Below are positions 42,156 to 62,420 of a DNA stretch of 64,000 bases, in pieces. The notes beneath the pieces were generated by a model, which did no database searches, was not told the origin of the DNA, and saw nothing but the letters and a program-made list of their open reading frames with translations. A program made the position numbers and the translations under genes. This stretch comes from Gavia stellata (Eukaryota; Chordata; Aves; Gaviiformes; Gaviidae): contig NC_082595.1 in the NCBI RefSeq assembly GCF_030936135.1, positions 16,381,930 to 16,445,929 of the forward strand. The letters are read 5' to 3'. Positions within the stretch are counted from its first letter, which is position 1; each line of letters opens with the position of its first letter.

Positions 42156-43514
42156 TTAAGTTGGGCCCCCGAGGAAGCTGACTTGCTGGAGTGGTTGGAA
42201 TTCCTTTGTGCTGCTCTTCAGGTGCTCTCCTGTTGTCCTGTGATCCTTCTCCAGGCTCTGGGCATCTATTGCTGGCACTGGCATCAAACTGGTAGGAGTG
42301 GGATGGATTGAGGTTCCCCTCCACTGGCAACTTGAGTTTAAAGCCCTCTTCACCAGCTTGGCAAGCCTATGACCAAAGATGGTCTTCCCCTTCTCTGACA
42401 GATAGACCCCATCAGCCCCTAGTAGACCAGGTTTCTCAAAGCAAGTCCCATGGTCTAAGTAGCCGAACCCCTGGCTATGGCACCAGTCCTGTAACCATTT
42501 GTTGGCTCCCCCATTCAACTGGCCCTTTCAAACCCCTTCCCTTCGACTGGGAGGATTGATAAAAAACCTACCTGCGCTCCCGAGTCTCTCACCGCCTCTT
42601 TCAGGGCTCTGTAATCCTTCTCCATACTCCTCATACTGCTCTTAGCTGTATTACTGGTGCCCACATGAAACAGCAGCAGCGGACAATAGTCAGTGGACTG
42701 TACAAGGCTTGGTAGTCTCTCAGTGACATCCCCGGTATGAGCCCCCAGTAAACAGCACACCTCTCTAGACAGTGGGTCAGGTCAGCAAATGGGTGCTGCC
42801 TCGTACCTCTCAGAGGAGTCGCCTACTACTATCAACCCTTCACCTCTTCTTAGTTGCTCTGGTTGTTATATGGGGAGCAGATTGGGCTGCCTTACTCAGC
42901 TCTAGCGTCTCTTCTGGTTTGATGGGTCTTTCTTCTTCAGTCTGCAGAGCAGTGAAGTGGTTCTGCAAACGCACCGCAGGCTTTGGGGGAGGTCTCTTCC
43001 TCCTGTTGGTCCTTACCATTGCAACTGTCCATTCTTCTGCATTACTGGCTCCCCTCCCCTCCCCTCTGTGTGAGCCAGTGGAGGAGTTTTTGGCTGCTTA
43101 GCCATGGACTGTGGGTCCAATCCAGACTGCACTTGGAACGGCTAACTCCTTCTCAGCCTCCCTAATGTTACACAGCCTTCTCACCACCTCCTGCAGCTCA
43201 GCCACTTGCTGCAGGAGGTCCTCCACCTGGGCACACCTTTTGCAGGCAGCTCTGCCACCTGTCCCTGCCCCAGGAGAAAGGTCTAGGCACTTCCTGCAGT
43301 CAGATGTCTGCACTGCAGCCTCTTCCCTCAGCAGCTCCGTCTGGGTGGAAGCATCACCCACCGCTGGGGTAGTTTGTACAGACCCCCCAGCCAGAGCTGC
43401 AGCCTTTGCTCTCAGATTAGTGCCCACCATTCTGCCCTGAGGGTCAGGTAGGTTGAATGCCCTTGACCTGTGCAGATGGTCACAGAATTGAATTGAGTTC
43501 CTTTTTATTGACAA
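42156..43514 (-). pseudogene. CR1 ORF1 remnant (Cys-rich and esterase domains)
   Basis: The right part (43098-43514) encodes a Cys-rich segment with CRKCLDLSPG and CKRCAQVEDL, followed by a heptad-like Leu-rich stretch (VEDLLQQVAELQEVVRRL) suggesting a short coiled coil. This matches the layout of the CR1 ORF1 N-terminus. The left part (42156-42760) carries the SGNH-esterase-like domain. It shows LLLFHVGTSNTA where functional copies have a GTND-type block, and GLLGADGVYLSEKGK where the usual block is DGVHL. The change of the last-block His to Tyr removes a catalytic residue. The frame shifts between 42515 and 42518 and again before 43098. ORF1 proteins bind nucleic acid, and the esterase role is not settled. 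Confidence 0.85.
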
Positions 43515-45849
43515 GAATGACTATGTGCTTAGTGTGTCATTCTTGTGACAGTCCAGGGCTCTTCACAGACGCACAAAGAATGGGAATTTAAATACACACC
43601 AGAATATGAACTTCATTGCAACTCTATTTTGTATCAAAACCACACTGCTCTCTAAAGCAGTGTCCATGTGGACTCAGACACAGACAGTTGACTGTGCTGT
43701 AGTCATATCTGCTCCAGCATAAGGAGATATGCTTTTGCCCTTGCTTTTTCACGAGTACATTTGAATCTAAATATTCACATTTATCCTCATGTACATTACA
43801 AAGCAGATGGATGCCAATCATGAGTCAAGTTACAACTAAAACAAGTTCAAAAGCAATACAATATTGGCAGTATCACTTCACCTCTGCTCTTTGATAAGCT
43901 GTAATATTACCTGTCAGGTTTGTGCAAAGTGACTTAATCCCCAACAAACCTGACAGCAAGAAAAGCTCCAGAACTACCAGCCATGGATACAACATTGACA
44001 GTTTGCCAGGAAGAAATTAAACACCCGGTTAAAGGCTAGGTTTTTACAACTATTATCTACATAAGTCTCTACAAAGCAGGTACCCTTTTCTGTTAACCTT
44101 TGAGCTTTACACCAAAGGCCAAGCATGGGACATTTGTGTTTGTCATCTACATATCCTGAAAATTTCAGCTATCCAAAACAGAGTTACTCTTGGGTCACCT
44201 TCAGTTCAACCATATTCAATGGCAGTCGCGTCTTTTGTATTTCCATTACTACAGGGCAACAAATGCGTTTGCCAACCCCAAATTAATCACATACAGCTCC
44301 AGTAATTTAACCTGACAGCTTCCACAGTATGATGGCAATATCCTCTTGGACTTACCAAAGATAAGCCACAGACAGCAACACTTCTTCATATAAAAGACAT
44401 CTTGCTGCTCATGAACTCCTATCATCTTTTTGGCAGAAACACAGCAGAGAGGATGTCTATCTTCAAACAACCTTAAACAGGGATGTAGGCTATTAACAAC
44501 AAAAGCAACTTCCCTCCACATATATGAAGAATTTCCAGCCAGAGTTTCCCAGGCAAGTAAGTACACAGCAATGCACTGCACTGGGATACTACAAGCTGTG
44601 TCATACGTATCTATTAGCTCCTCTCCCAACAGAGAATACAGTACAAGTGCAAACTGTCTTCGTAAGTGGATCATGAAACTTAGTGACACCTAGCAGCAGT
44701 ACACTTGCAGTTAATCACACTAAGTTAGAAGCAAAAAGACCAACTCAGACTTCAGTGGCCACAAGTACTTCTATGGGTACAGATGTAGCAAACAATACAA
44801 TCCACTAGTTCAAGAGCTGTCACAGTGTTTTCAGTGAATCTATTTCTACAGCATTTTTTTGAAACATATCAGATCAGTACAAACAAGTCTACCTAAACAG
44901 AAACAGTGTTCAAGGTATTAGAGCAGCACAATAACCACAACTATATGAAACACTGGGGTTTTTTCCTCCTTTAAAGCAGCGAACAATTATGAATATTCCA
45001 CACATAGAGAACACTCACCACTATGAAGCATACAAAAAAAATATGATGTAAACCAAGAATTTCATATCAATCAACACAAAAAAGAGCAAAGAAGCACTCC
45101 TTGCAGCAGTATTTTAAATTAGATGAAAGCAGATATTTCTCTACTGTTTGGGAATCACAAGATGCCTGTCAAATGAAAAGGAACAAAACAAGAGATTATG
45201 TGCCATGTTGTACTCTACTATGGAATCAGGAATGGCTATTACTGTCAGATAAAAAGGGGTGGGGAGAGAACATGCAAAAATATCCCTCAAATGGTGTAAT
45301 GTTTTATACGCCTCAACAGCTCATTTGAGAATCCTCCTGTTACTTCCCAGCACCCTAACACTGTGCTATTTAGCAGCATTTTAGGCTTGTATGAACAAGA
45401 TGTTTACATGGAAAAAACTTATTAGCAGTTAAACCACTAGTAATTTCCATGGAAGAGTTAATTTTATCTGAATATAATTAGATTCAGGTTCTCTTTTCTA
45501 CCTCCTCCAGAACAGACAATAGTAAAAATATTGAAGATCTATATTAGCATTGTAAATGTAAGCTGAAGTGGTATGGCAAGTTTTGTTATGTATCTCATGC
45601 TCCTGACTTGCTTCTAGTATGGAGTATCAATTATATCTGTAGGGGTAAGGTTATTAAATCATGTATTTTTCGCCCAATATAGGATGATCAGGGATGTTAG
45701 CAGACATCCCAGCTCCCCAGAGGTCAAAATAGCACTCAAATCCTTTGCAAGTGATTGCTGCTATATAAAACCAGAAATTCTTCAGAACACCACTACCAGA
45801 TCTTTCTCGTGGCATAAAACAAACTAAGAATTTCCTATTTCTATAGGAC
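43515..45849. other. Intergenic or distal 3' UTR sequence of PPP1CB
   Basis: AT-rich DNA between the CR1 copy and the proposed PPP1CB transcript end. A 146-codon open frame on the minus strand (44249-44689) resembles no known family. Mammalian PPP1CB has a long 3' UTR, so part of this region could still be transcribed if a more distal poly(A) site is used. An AATAAA on the minus strand at about 43503-43508 sits at the CR1 5' border. Confidence 0.4.
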
Positions 45850-45869
45850 ACATAAGAAGGCCTGAATAC

Positions 45870-45875
45870 TTTATT
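45870..45875 (-). terminator. PPP1CB: Candidate poly(A) signal AATAAA of PPP1CB
   Basis: The plus strand reads TTTATT. On the minus strand this is AATAAA with GT-rich sequence 30-70 bases further on, the usual arrangement of a cleavage and polyadenylation site. Using it would give a 3' UTR of about 2.3 kb. Confidence 0.4.
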
Positions 45876-46839
45876 TTCCTTTTGACATAACATCTGTAAC
45901 ACAAGCGAGCATGTTAGGTACTCACATAACATACAGCTTTACACCTGGACATTTCATGATACAGAAGGCATTGTTCCAGAAACTAAGGAAAAAATGGAAA
46001 AGTGTTAATCCAGATGTTTGGTAACATGATGCTTCCTATAAAGACGCTGGCACTCGGTAAACCCCAGCATTTTCAAAACTTGTAAAACTAAACCTCAAGT
46101 AAGCAATGACTTAGAGCAGGAAGTTACCCTGTCAAAGGCTAACAGAACAGATTTCATCAATTACCTTTTCACAAACTGAAGTTACTCACTTACACAGCTT
46201 TCAACACTGACTTTCAAGAACAAGTGCCTTTGAGCAATATCAAAAGAAATCTACTTCTACATATTATTCTATGTATTGAAACTCTGGTGCTTGCTTCAAG
46301 GTGGGGTAAATTAAACCATTGTTCAAAACCACAGACCAATCCAATATAGTCAATGACAGATATATATGCTGTAAGGTGTTTCTTTTTTTTTTTAAAAAAA
46401 CCCAAACTCTGCACTTCTTGAGTAACAGTAAGGTATGTTAAAATAACCAGTCAGACTTCATTCAAATGAATTAGACAACTTTTACTAAATGAAAAAACCT
46501 ACATTTAAAATATGCATTTAAAACAAAATGGAATTAGAAAAGAGACTTAAATCCATTTTAAAGAACTTGCTCTTGCTCACTGTGTCAGAAATCAATATAT
46601 CTCTTGCATTATATAATGTGCCAGTTCATAAAACGTAAGTTACCAGAATCCTCAATTTAACATTTTCAAAGACAATACTGAAGTCGAGAGTTTTACATCT
46701 ACTGATGCACATTTAGAATGGTATAAATCTGAAGCCTTCCCCCAAAGAATCTTACAAATTTGACAATATTCAATAAAATCTTTTGTAGTTATATCCAGTA
46801 AGTATTGCATCCTAAAGCATCACAAATCTGTGCCTTTCA

Positions 46840-46845
46840 TTTATT
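46840..46845 (-). terminator. PPP1CB: Alternative poly(A) signal AATAAA of PPP1CB
   Basis: Minus-strand AATAAA in the context GTAGAATAAATG, followed by GATTTGTGATGC. It would give a shorter 3' UTR of about 1.3 kb. It could be an alternative to the more distal site. Confidence 0.35.
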
Positions 46846-48125
46846 CTACTATAGATTGTGTATCTTCTCTGTATCTTTCCATTTGCCAATGTTAACTCTT
46901 AAGAAAGGAGAGAACTGAAAAGAAATACTGCATAACTCTTGATCATGTACAGAAATTATTGCTACTATAGTACACTACAAAGCAGAAGTCCATACAATAG
47001 TATATGAAATTTGATCATGAAAATCCAAAGGATATAATCTTTAGTGACATAAGCCTTATAATCATGTTGGACATTCATATAGCATTTTCAGCTTCTCACT
47101 CATCAGCTAGCCTATTGTCCGTTGATGAACATCCACTTAAACATACCCTTTTATGAAAAAGAATGTCAGCTTTCAAAGGCTTAGCAAATAAGGATCTTCA
47201 TGTTCTGTGGAACTATGCAAGATGAATTTTGATGCAGGTAGGGAGTTAACCTGGAAGCTAAGCATGCCAAAGGTGTTTCATGCTAATAAAACTAAAGCCA
47301 AGGTACCACATAATCAAGTTACCAACTAATAGGCAATACCATTTTTGTCCTATCTAAGTTAAATGAAGTGCCATAGCACAGTGTAATGTCAATAATTTAA
47401 AATAGTGTAGTGCACAAATTCATTGTGTGGCAGTTTAAGTTAAAAGTCAAGACAGGTTTTTCTGTCTCAATTTATGTTGGCTGTCAAGCTCTCCAGTCTG
47501 GGCATTTTGGACTTAGTTTGCCTTTTAATCACTACCCTACTATAAACTTTGCATTATAATGGGGCACACATTTGGGCGGCATTATTATGAACAACAGGGG
47601 GCTAGGGGGAGGATAAGAGATCAATGGCTGTTCTAAAAAGCCCCTTCCTTATTTCAATTTCAAAGAGAGAGCCAAAGAAGTAAGACTAGATACCATATTT
47701 GCATCATTCTAGCTACAAAATAACCAAAGTAAAAGCAATCAAGCAACAGTAAGACCACATTACACAAATGGAACATCATGCTCTCATATGGTTTAACTAT
47801 TACATCAAGTTTTAACTGGGATGTTGGTCAACTTTAAAAACCGTGGTAAATGTGAATATGTAGTTGCAATAGTTTTTTCATAATAACTTTTTTTACTCTA
47901 TGCTGGATATTAGAACTTGGAGCTATACTTGTTACAATACAGTGTCGCACATCTTTCTACTAGAAAAAATTAATAAAGATCCTTTACCCGTCTCTTTAAG
48001 TTAACGTGTGACATCATAAAGGGTGTCAAATGGCTGGATGGTTTTACAGTGCACACTTATTATATACTGTAATATGGAGTTTTGTCCTTGACAGATCTGA
48101 TGGTTTTTCTACATTATTCCTTTCT

Positions 48126-48230
48126 TCACCTCTTCTTCGGTGGATTAGCTGTGCGAGGTGGAGTGACTGGACGCCCAGAATTCAGTCCACCATACTGGTA
48201 CTTGGCTTTCTTTTCAGATGGTTTCAATAT
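48126..48230 (-). CDS. PPP1CB: PPP1CB exon 8: C-terminal tail and stop
   Basis: The last coding exon encodes residues 294-327 and the TGA stop (48126-48128). It begins after a TTTTCTCTAAG acceptor, in phase 0 with exon 7. The flexible tail of PP1 differs between isoforms. Here it reads [12 protein letters not shown] and ends TANPPKKR, which is specific to the beta isoform and rules out PPP1CA and PPP1CC. The RPVTPPR motif holds Thr316, the residue equivalent to the inhibitory CDK site (Thr320) of PP1 alpha. The tail also contributes to binding of the myosin-targeting subunit MYPT1, the main beta-isoform partner in myosin phosphatase. Intron 7 is 610 bases. Confidence 0.98.
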
Positions 48231-48837
48231 CTTAGAGAAAATAAAGAAGTTCTTTTGAGTCTGTGACAGCTAAGAACATTTCAAATACTGTTAAACCAAC
48301 ACGAAATTTAATTCAGCAGGAACAAGAGGGGTGTGTGGGGGAAATCACATCACAACCCTACAAATTTCTTAATCCTACATACAACAGTAACATTACTAAA
48401 TCCTTCTAGTTCTACCACTACATTGGGGTGGGAAGGGGAAAGAAAAGGGGCTTAAAACATGTCCAAGAAGGAGTAGGGACTAAAATCTGATCAGAGTAAC
48501 CACACTAAAAGGCTCCCAATAGTCCATTAGTTTGCATAATTAGGTATTCTGATCACTAGGTATGACTAAAAAGAATCACCCAATTAAACTTTGAAATGAG
48601 CATCTGAATAGAGGGAATAACTTAATATGAAGGAGTTTGCAAAACAGCACATCCCACACCGTTCTCTGGAGAATAGTTGGTTTGCAGTTCTAATTGTCCA
48701 CAGACACCAGCCTGCTGTGCAGTCCTTTCTGTAGCTCAGGTCTATTACCCTAGACTAACCATAAGCACATCAACAAGCAGACTAATTCAGTCCATACAGC
48801 CCAACACCTAAAGGAATACTTAAATGTACAAATATCA

Positions 48838-58391
<9,554 letters not shown>

Positions 58392-58698
58392 TTAAAGTCA
58401 ACCTGCAATACATATCACAATCTAACCAAAAATGTTAGCAAACTGTCTTCACAGGGCTTTATTTCTGTTATTGTACTTAGGTTTCAATCTCCTGCAACAG
58501 CATTTCAAGGACAGCAGAAGAACAAATAACAATTCTCTAGAGTGACTTTAACCTTGGGTTGAAATGTACTTTTAGAAAGTTTCAAAGCAGGTTCACAGAA
58601 TATTGAAATCCTTGCAGTACAAGAGTCACTACTAGAAGTGTCTCCAAAACACACTATTAGTCTATAACAGTCTTTCAAAAGAAACAGGTTTTGCTTAC

Positions 58699-58929
58699 AT
58701 TCATCATAGAATCCATAGATCCGATTGATGCTAGCACACTCATGATTTCCTCTTAACAGAAAGAAGTTTTCCGGGTACTTGATTTTATATGCCAGTAATA
58801 GGCAAATTGTTTCCAGAGACTGTTTGCCTCTGTCTACATAATCTCCAAGGAAAAGATAATTAGCTTCCGGTGGGAATCCTCCATATTCAAATAATCGAAG
58901 CAAGTCTGTATACTGACCATGAATATCAC
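58699..58929 (-). CDS. PPP1CB: PPP1CB exon 3: catalytic core
   Basis: A 231-base exon, phase 1 at both ends, holds the signature of the metallophosphoesterase fold. The motifs are GDIHG (Asp63 and His65 as metal ligands), GDYVDRG (Asp91 bridging metal ligand, Asp94, Arg95 for phosphate binding) and GNHE (Asn123 metal ligand, His124 general acid). The enzyme hydrolyses phosphoserine and phosphothreonine on many proteins. QYTDLL and PPEANYLF have Thr and Ala where gamma has Tyr and Ser, again pointing to beta. The acceptor is CTTAG and the donor GAAT/GTAAGC. The frame stays open into intron 3, but homology stops exactly at the donor. Confidence 0.98.
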
Positions 58930-61900
58930 CTAAGTAAGAAAATGTTTACCAAGTATTAGTGCAACAAAATAAAGAGTACACAAATCGAGAACTTAAGTCA
59001 GCTAATCACTTTTTATTAACTGATCTTAAAAAACACATTAATAGCTCCTTTAAAAACAGACTGGCAATAGGTATCAGAAAGGTGAGAACCATGTTAATAT
59101 TACAAACCGAAGTACTCACTAAGTGTAAATAACCCACAGTATTTGCAGAACTGCTATGTCAGCTATGAAATCAATCTGAAAACCAAAAGTCTTCACAATT
59201 AAGCTGAAGCTTTCTAACCAAGCTCTAGTTTGTTCAAATTAAAACAAGGTCAGAAAGACAACCTCTAATTGAACAGTCACATGGCCAGGAAGCCAATGTA
59301 TTAAGAAAAAAAGTCACATTACTTACTGCAAAAACAGATCAGTAAAGAATCTAGACAGACTGGAGAGAAACTGAACATCGTGCTGGCAGAGAGCACTTAC
59401 TTCAAAGGTCAACTGCTTGTCCTCCCATAACATTGCTGTACGAAGCATTTAGGGTAACTCCTCCTTTGATGCAATTATTCATACGAAAACAGTACAGAGA
59501 CTCAAAGACTGATACCCCTTACAAGATACTCAACCTTGCAGGTATATCTTAGGAAAAATAACTGTCACGTTACTCATCACGCTGCCAGCTTTAAAATTAA
59601 GCAGGCTTTCCATGAAACAGCTCTGTGTGGCAATTACACCACAGTGTATCATATCAGGCTAGCCAAAGCTAACTATCTGTGAGCTGCCCATAAGGTCAAA
59701 GAAGATACCAAAGCTGTTCTACAGTAACTTGTAGAATACACATGATGTATTCCAGCTGACTGTAGAATTCATTACCAAAGTGACTGAACACAAAAAAGCT
59801 ATGAAAGAAGCCTTCAGTACAAGCTGTATTCTGTTTAAATTTAGTACCTCCTGGTCCCTTACACTAAGCATTCTATAAATGCATTTTCACTTTTGCTGCT
59901 TGTTCAGTGGCAAAATCCCAACTTTGTTAAGCACAGCTATCCTCCAGTAAAGCACTAGCTACTATGGCCTTAAAAAAAGCAAAAAACCCAAAACCCAACA
60001 CACACATCTCTCCAACTTTTTCCATAAAAAGGTTCCCAAACCTGTATGCTCTCCAGTTCAATTTTTAAAGCATACAGTGGTAAGAAGAGTACATAGCTAT
60101 AGTCCTCTTTACTGTTTCTATGAGAAATGCAATACTTCCTCCTTTAGGCAGCATTCCTCTGTAACTACTTCCCACTCAGGGAAAGGAATCACTTCCCAAT
60201 TTTCTTCTAATAACAGGGAACATTATCCATTACCCAATTCTAGCCACAACCTGAAGTTTCACTGGCTAAAATAATTTTCACGTATGTTACAACAAGAACG
60301 ATTCCTATTCTACTCGATATTTAGAAACCTCCAGGTCACAACCAGAAGAAAACATAGCAACAACTTGGTAAGTTGTCTTCTATGCTGAGTCTAGTACTCC
60401 AGAACTACACTATCAATACACTCCCCAGACTTCACCACCACCAGAATTAACTACCAAGTAAACATACTACAGAAAGAATATTATAATTGTGTTCATTGTC
60501 TAGAACTACTTCCAATTACACACATGAGCCAGAGGGACCAAAGCACTTAAAGGGTAAAGGAAAAATTATATGGAAAGCATTAACTATTCCATTCAAGGCA
60601 CTTGGCATTTTAAAATACAGCTTCATATGGGTACAAGTTGAATTGAAGTCTACCAGATACAAAGTCTTACAGTAAAAACCGCACCTATTTTAAAATGGAC
60701 ATTTACATAAGAATATCTTTCATCTTACATTAAAACACAGCCATTCAAGACATAAAAGCTTATTTTGAACTGACTTGATTACAAGACAAGACAATCCTAT
60801 AATGGTTCCTCAGGCATTGCCTGAACACACTAAAATAGTAGTTCAAAGCAATACAGCTGCATATTTTGATTTTGGTGAAAGCGACCATCTTTCTTTCACT
60901 TTTATCTAAATGCATCTTTGACAATTGCTTTAATATTAAATTTAGATTATCCTGACACTTCCTGGTGCTATCACTATATTTGGAATCCAATTTAAAAATA
61001 ACAAATGCCTTGTTTAACTGTGCATTTGCTACCCTGTTATTGTGCACCTAACAGCCCTTTCAACTGTCTCAATTTAAGCAAATGAGAAACTAACTTTGAA
61101 GGAGGCTAATTATACACTTTGCAGACCTTGACTTATGTACAATCTAAATATTTGAGTTCTCATTTTACTTTATCTAGGAATATGATGAGACTACTGTAGT
61201 CTTTTCAGTGTAACACAAACAAACGTGGTAAAGCTGGATTTTACCTTTATGTTATTAGGCAAGCTGGTCTGGTTTTCCCTCCCCACCCTACCAAGCAATT
61301 AGTCATTTAAAAATGACTTTGCCATTAGTGCCTTTTTTTTAATTGGTTATATCCTCTCTTAATGTAAGAAACACTGCTGTATTAGGTCTGCCAGGAAAAA
61401 GCCTAGGAAGAAGCTAATCTACCTTTGAGCACATTAGTAACAACAAATTCAAAGACTGCTTCAATTTCAATACTATGACACTTTAAGAAGCCTAATTGGA
61501 GAAATTTTACACTTTCTAAGACTGCGTCTGCTGTTAACTTGAAGGATGATTACAAGCCAGCATTTACAATACTTTTCTAACAGTTTTTAACAAGCTTGCA
61601 TACCTATTAACAACAGCATACTTTTGAAGAAGTCTAGCATCTTATAAAGGCTTAGAGAGGTAAAGAACACACAATTTTAGTTCTATCCGTATTTGACAGC
61701 AATAGCCATGTTTGTTAAAACTTGCTTTAAAGCTCGAGGAACTTACTACATGGTAACTAAGCCTAATTTAACAGTCTGCACCCAGTTTTATTTTTTTCAA
61801 TTGAAAAACTAGCAATGCTTTCTTCAACACTATTTTTGAAGTGTTCCATTTCACAACATGTAAAGATCTTTGTTTTGTTTATGCTCTGAAGAGAGCAGCT

Positions 61901-62288
61901 ACAACATTAAACATTTGCTTTTAAAGCAGCTAATTGCTTGTTGAAAGAGTGATCGAAAAAGCAGCAGCTCTGTGCAAGCAGTCCCCAGAGAAGTACAAGG
62001 GATAGGTTGCAAAATTCGCATTAGATGAGGGCACAAGCAGCTCTTATTGCCAACGGAATTTGCTCCTAAATAGTACTGGGAGCATAACCAATCTACCAAC
62101 TGTTAGCTACCTTTTCTCCCCTTAATCCAATCTAAATTGAAAATTACATTTAAGATTGGGAAGACCTCACTCTAATCCATAACACCCAAGTCAAGGTCAC
62201 TTGCCTATGTCAGTATCCTTTCAACCCACCTAGCATACAACTAGATTAAAACACCTACATAAAGCACAAACATACGAAGTTTACATAC
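58930..62288 (-). other. PPP1CB: PPP1CB intron 2
   Basis: A 3359-base AT-rich intron in phase 1, with GTATGT donor and TTAG acceptor. No repeat family, RNA gene or coding sequence was recognised. Confidence 0.85.
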
Positions 62289-62420
62289 CACAAATTTTCA
62301 GAGGTGCTTCTAGTTCCAGGAGAATAGGCTGGCTAAGAAATATTTCCCGTGATTTTATACACAAGCCCCGAACTTCTGCTTCGGTCATCTGAACGATCTT
62401 CCCAGGACGACATCCTCGTA
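62289..62420 (-). CDS. PPP1CB: PPP1CB exon 2
   Basis: This 132-base exon is the first coding exon inside the window. It begins after CTCATTTCAG, completes Val18 and encodes residues 19-61 plus one base of Gly62. The sequence includes [20 protein letters not shown], which is the beta form (gamma has [20 protein letters not shown]), followed by [18 protein letters not shown] and LKICG. It forms the N-terminal helices that precede the metal centre. The donor is TTTGTG/GTATGT. The start codon and first 17 residues are in exon 1, which is outside the window to the right. Confidence 0.98.

Larger units (their letters stand above)
39351..43514 (-). mobile_element. CR1 LINE, nearly full length but inactivated
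   Basis: About 4.2 kb of CR1 LINE lies antisense to the + strand. Read from right to left it contains ORF1 (a Cys-rich N-terminal part, then an esterase-like domain), ORF2 (endonuclease, then reverse transcriptase) and the 3' end with the typical GGTTTGGGTTGGAAGGGACC block and TTCATAGAATGG terminus. An intact CR1 is around 4.5 kb, so little of the 5' end is missing. The coding regions are split among several frames by small indels and stops, and key active-site residues are changed, so the copy is dead. It lies between PPP1CB and the long gene-free stretch. No target-site duplication was identified. Confidence 0.93.
45850..48125 (-). other. PPP1CB: PPP1CB 3' UTR (extent inferred)
   Basis: The sequence directly after the stop codon is AT-rich, has no splice sites of note and lacks recognised repeats, as expected for the long 3' UTR of PPP1CB. 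Minus-strand AATAAA hexamers lie at 46840-46845 and 45870-45875. The second is followed by GT-rich sequence (TTAGTTTGTTTT, then GGTAGTGGTGTT), which makes it the better candidate for a main poly(A) site. The right end is fixed by the stop codon. The left end is a guess, and RNA evidence could move it by kilobases. Confidence 0.45.

Noticed and set aside
42308..43440. Several + strand open frames of 60-110 codons inside the CR1 copy
   Set aside because: These are shadows of CR1 ORF1 on the opposite strand.
58505..58698. Continuation of the exon 3 frame into intron 3
   Set aside because: The frame stays open past GAAT/GTAAGC, but similarity to PP1 stops exactly there and resumes at exon 4. It is intron read-through, not an alternative C-terminus.
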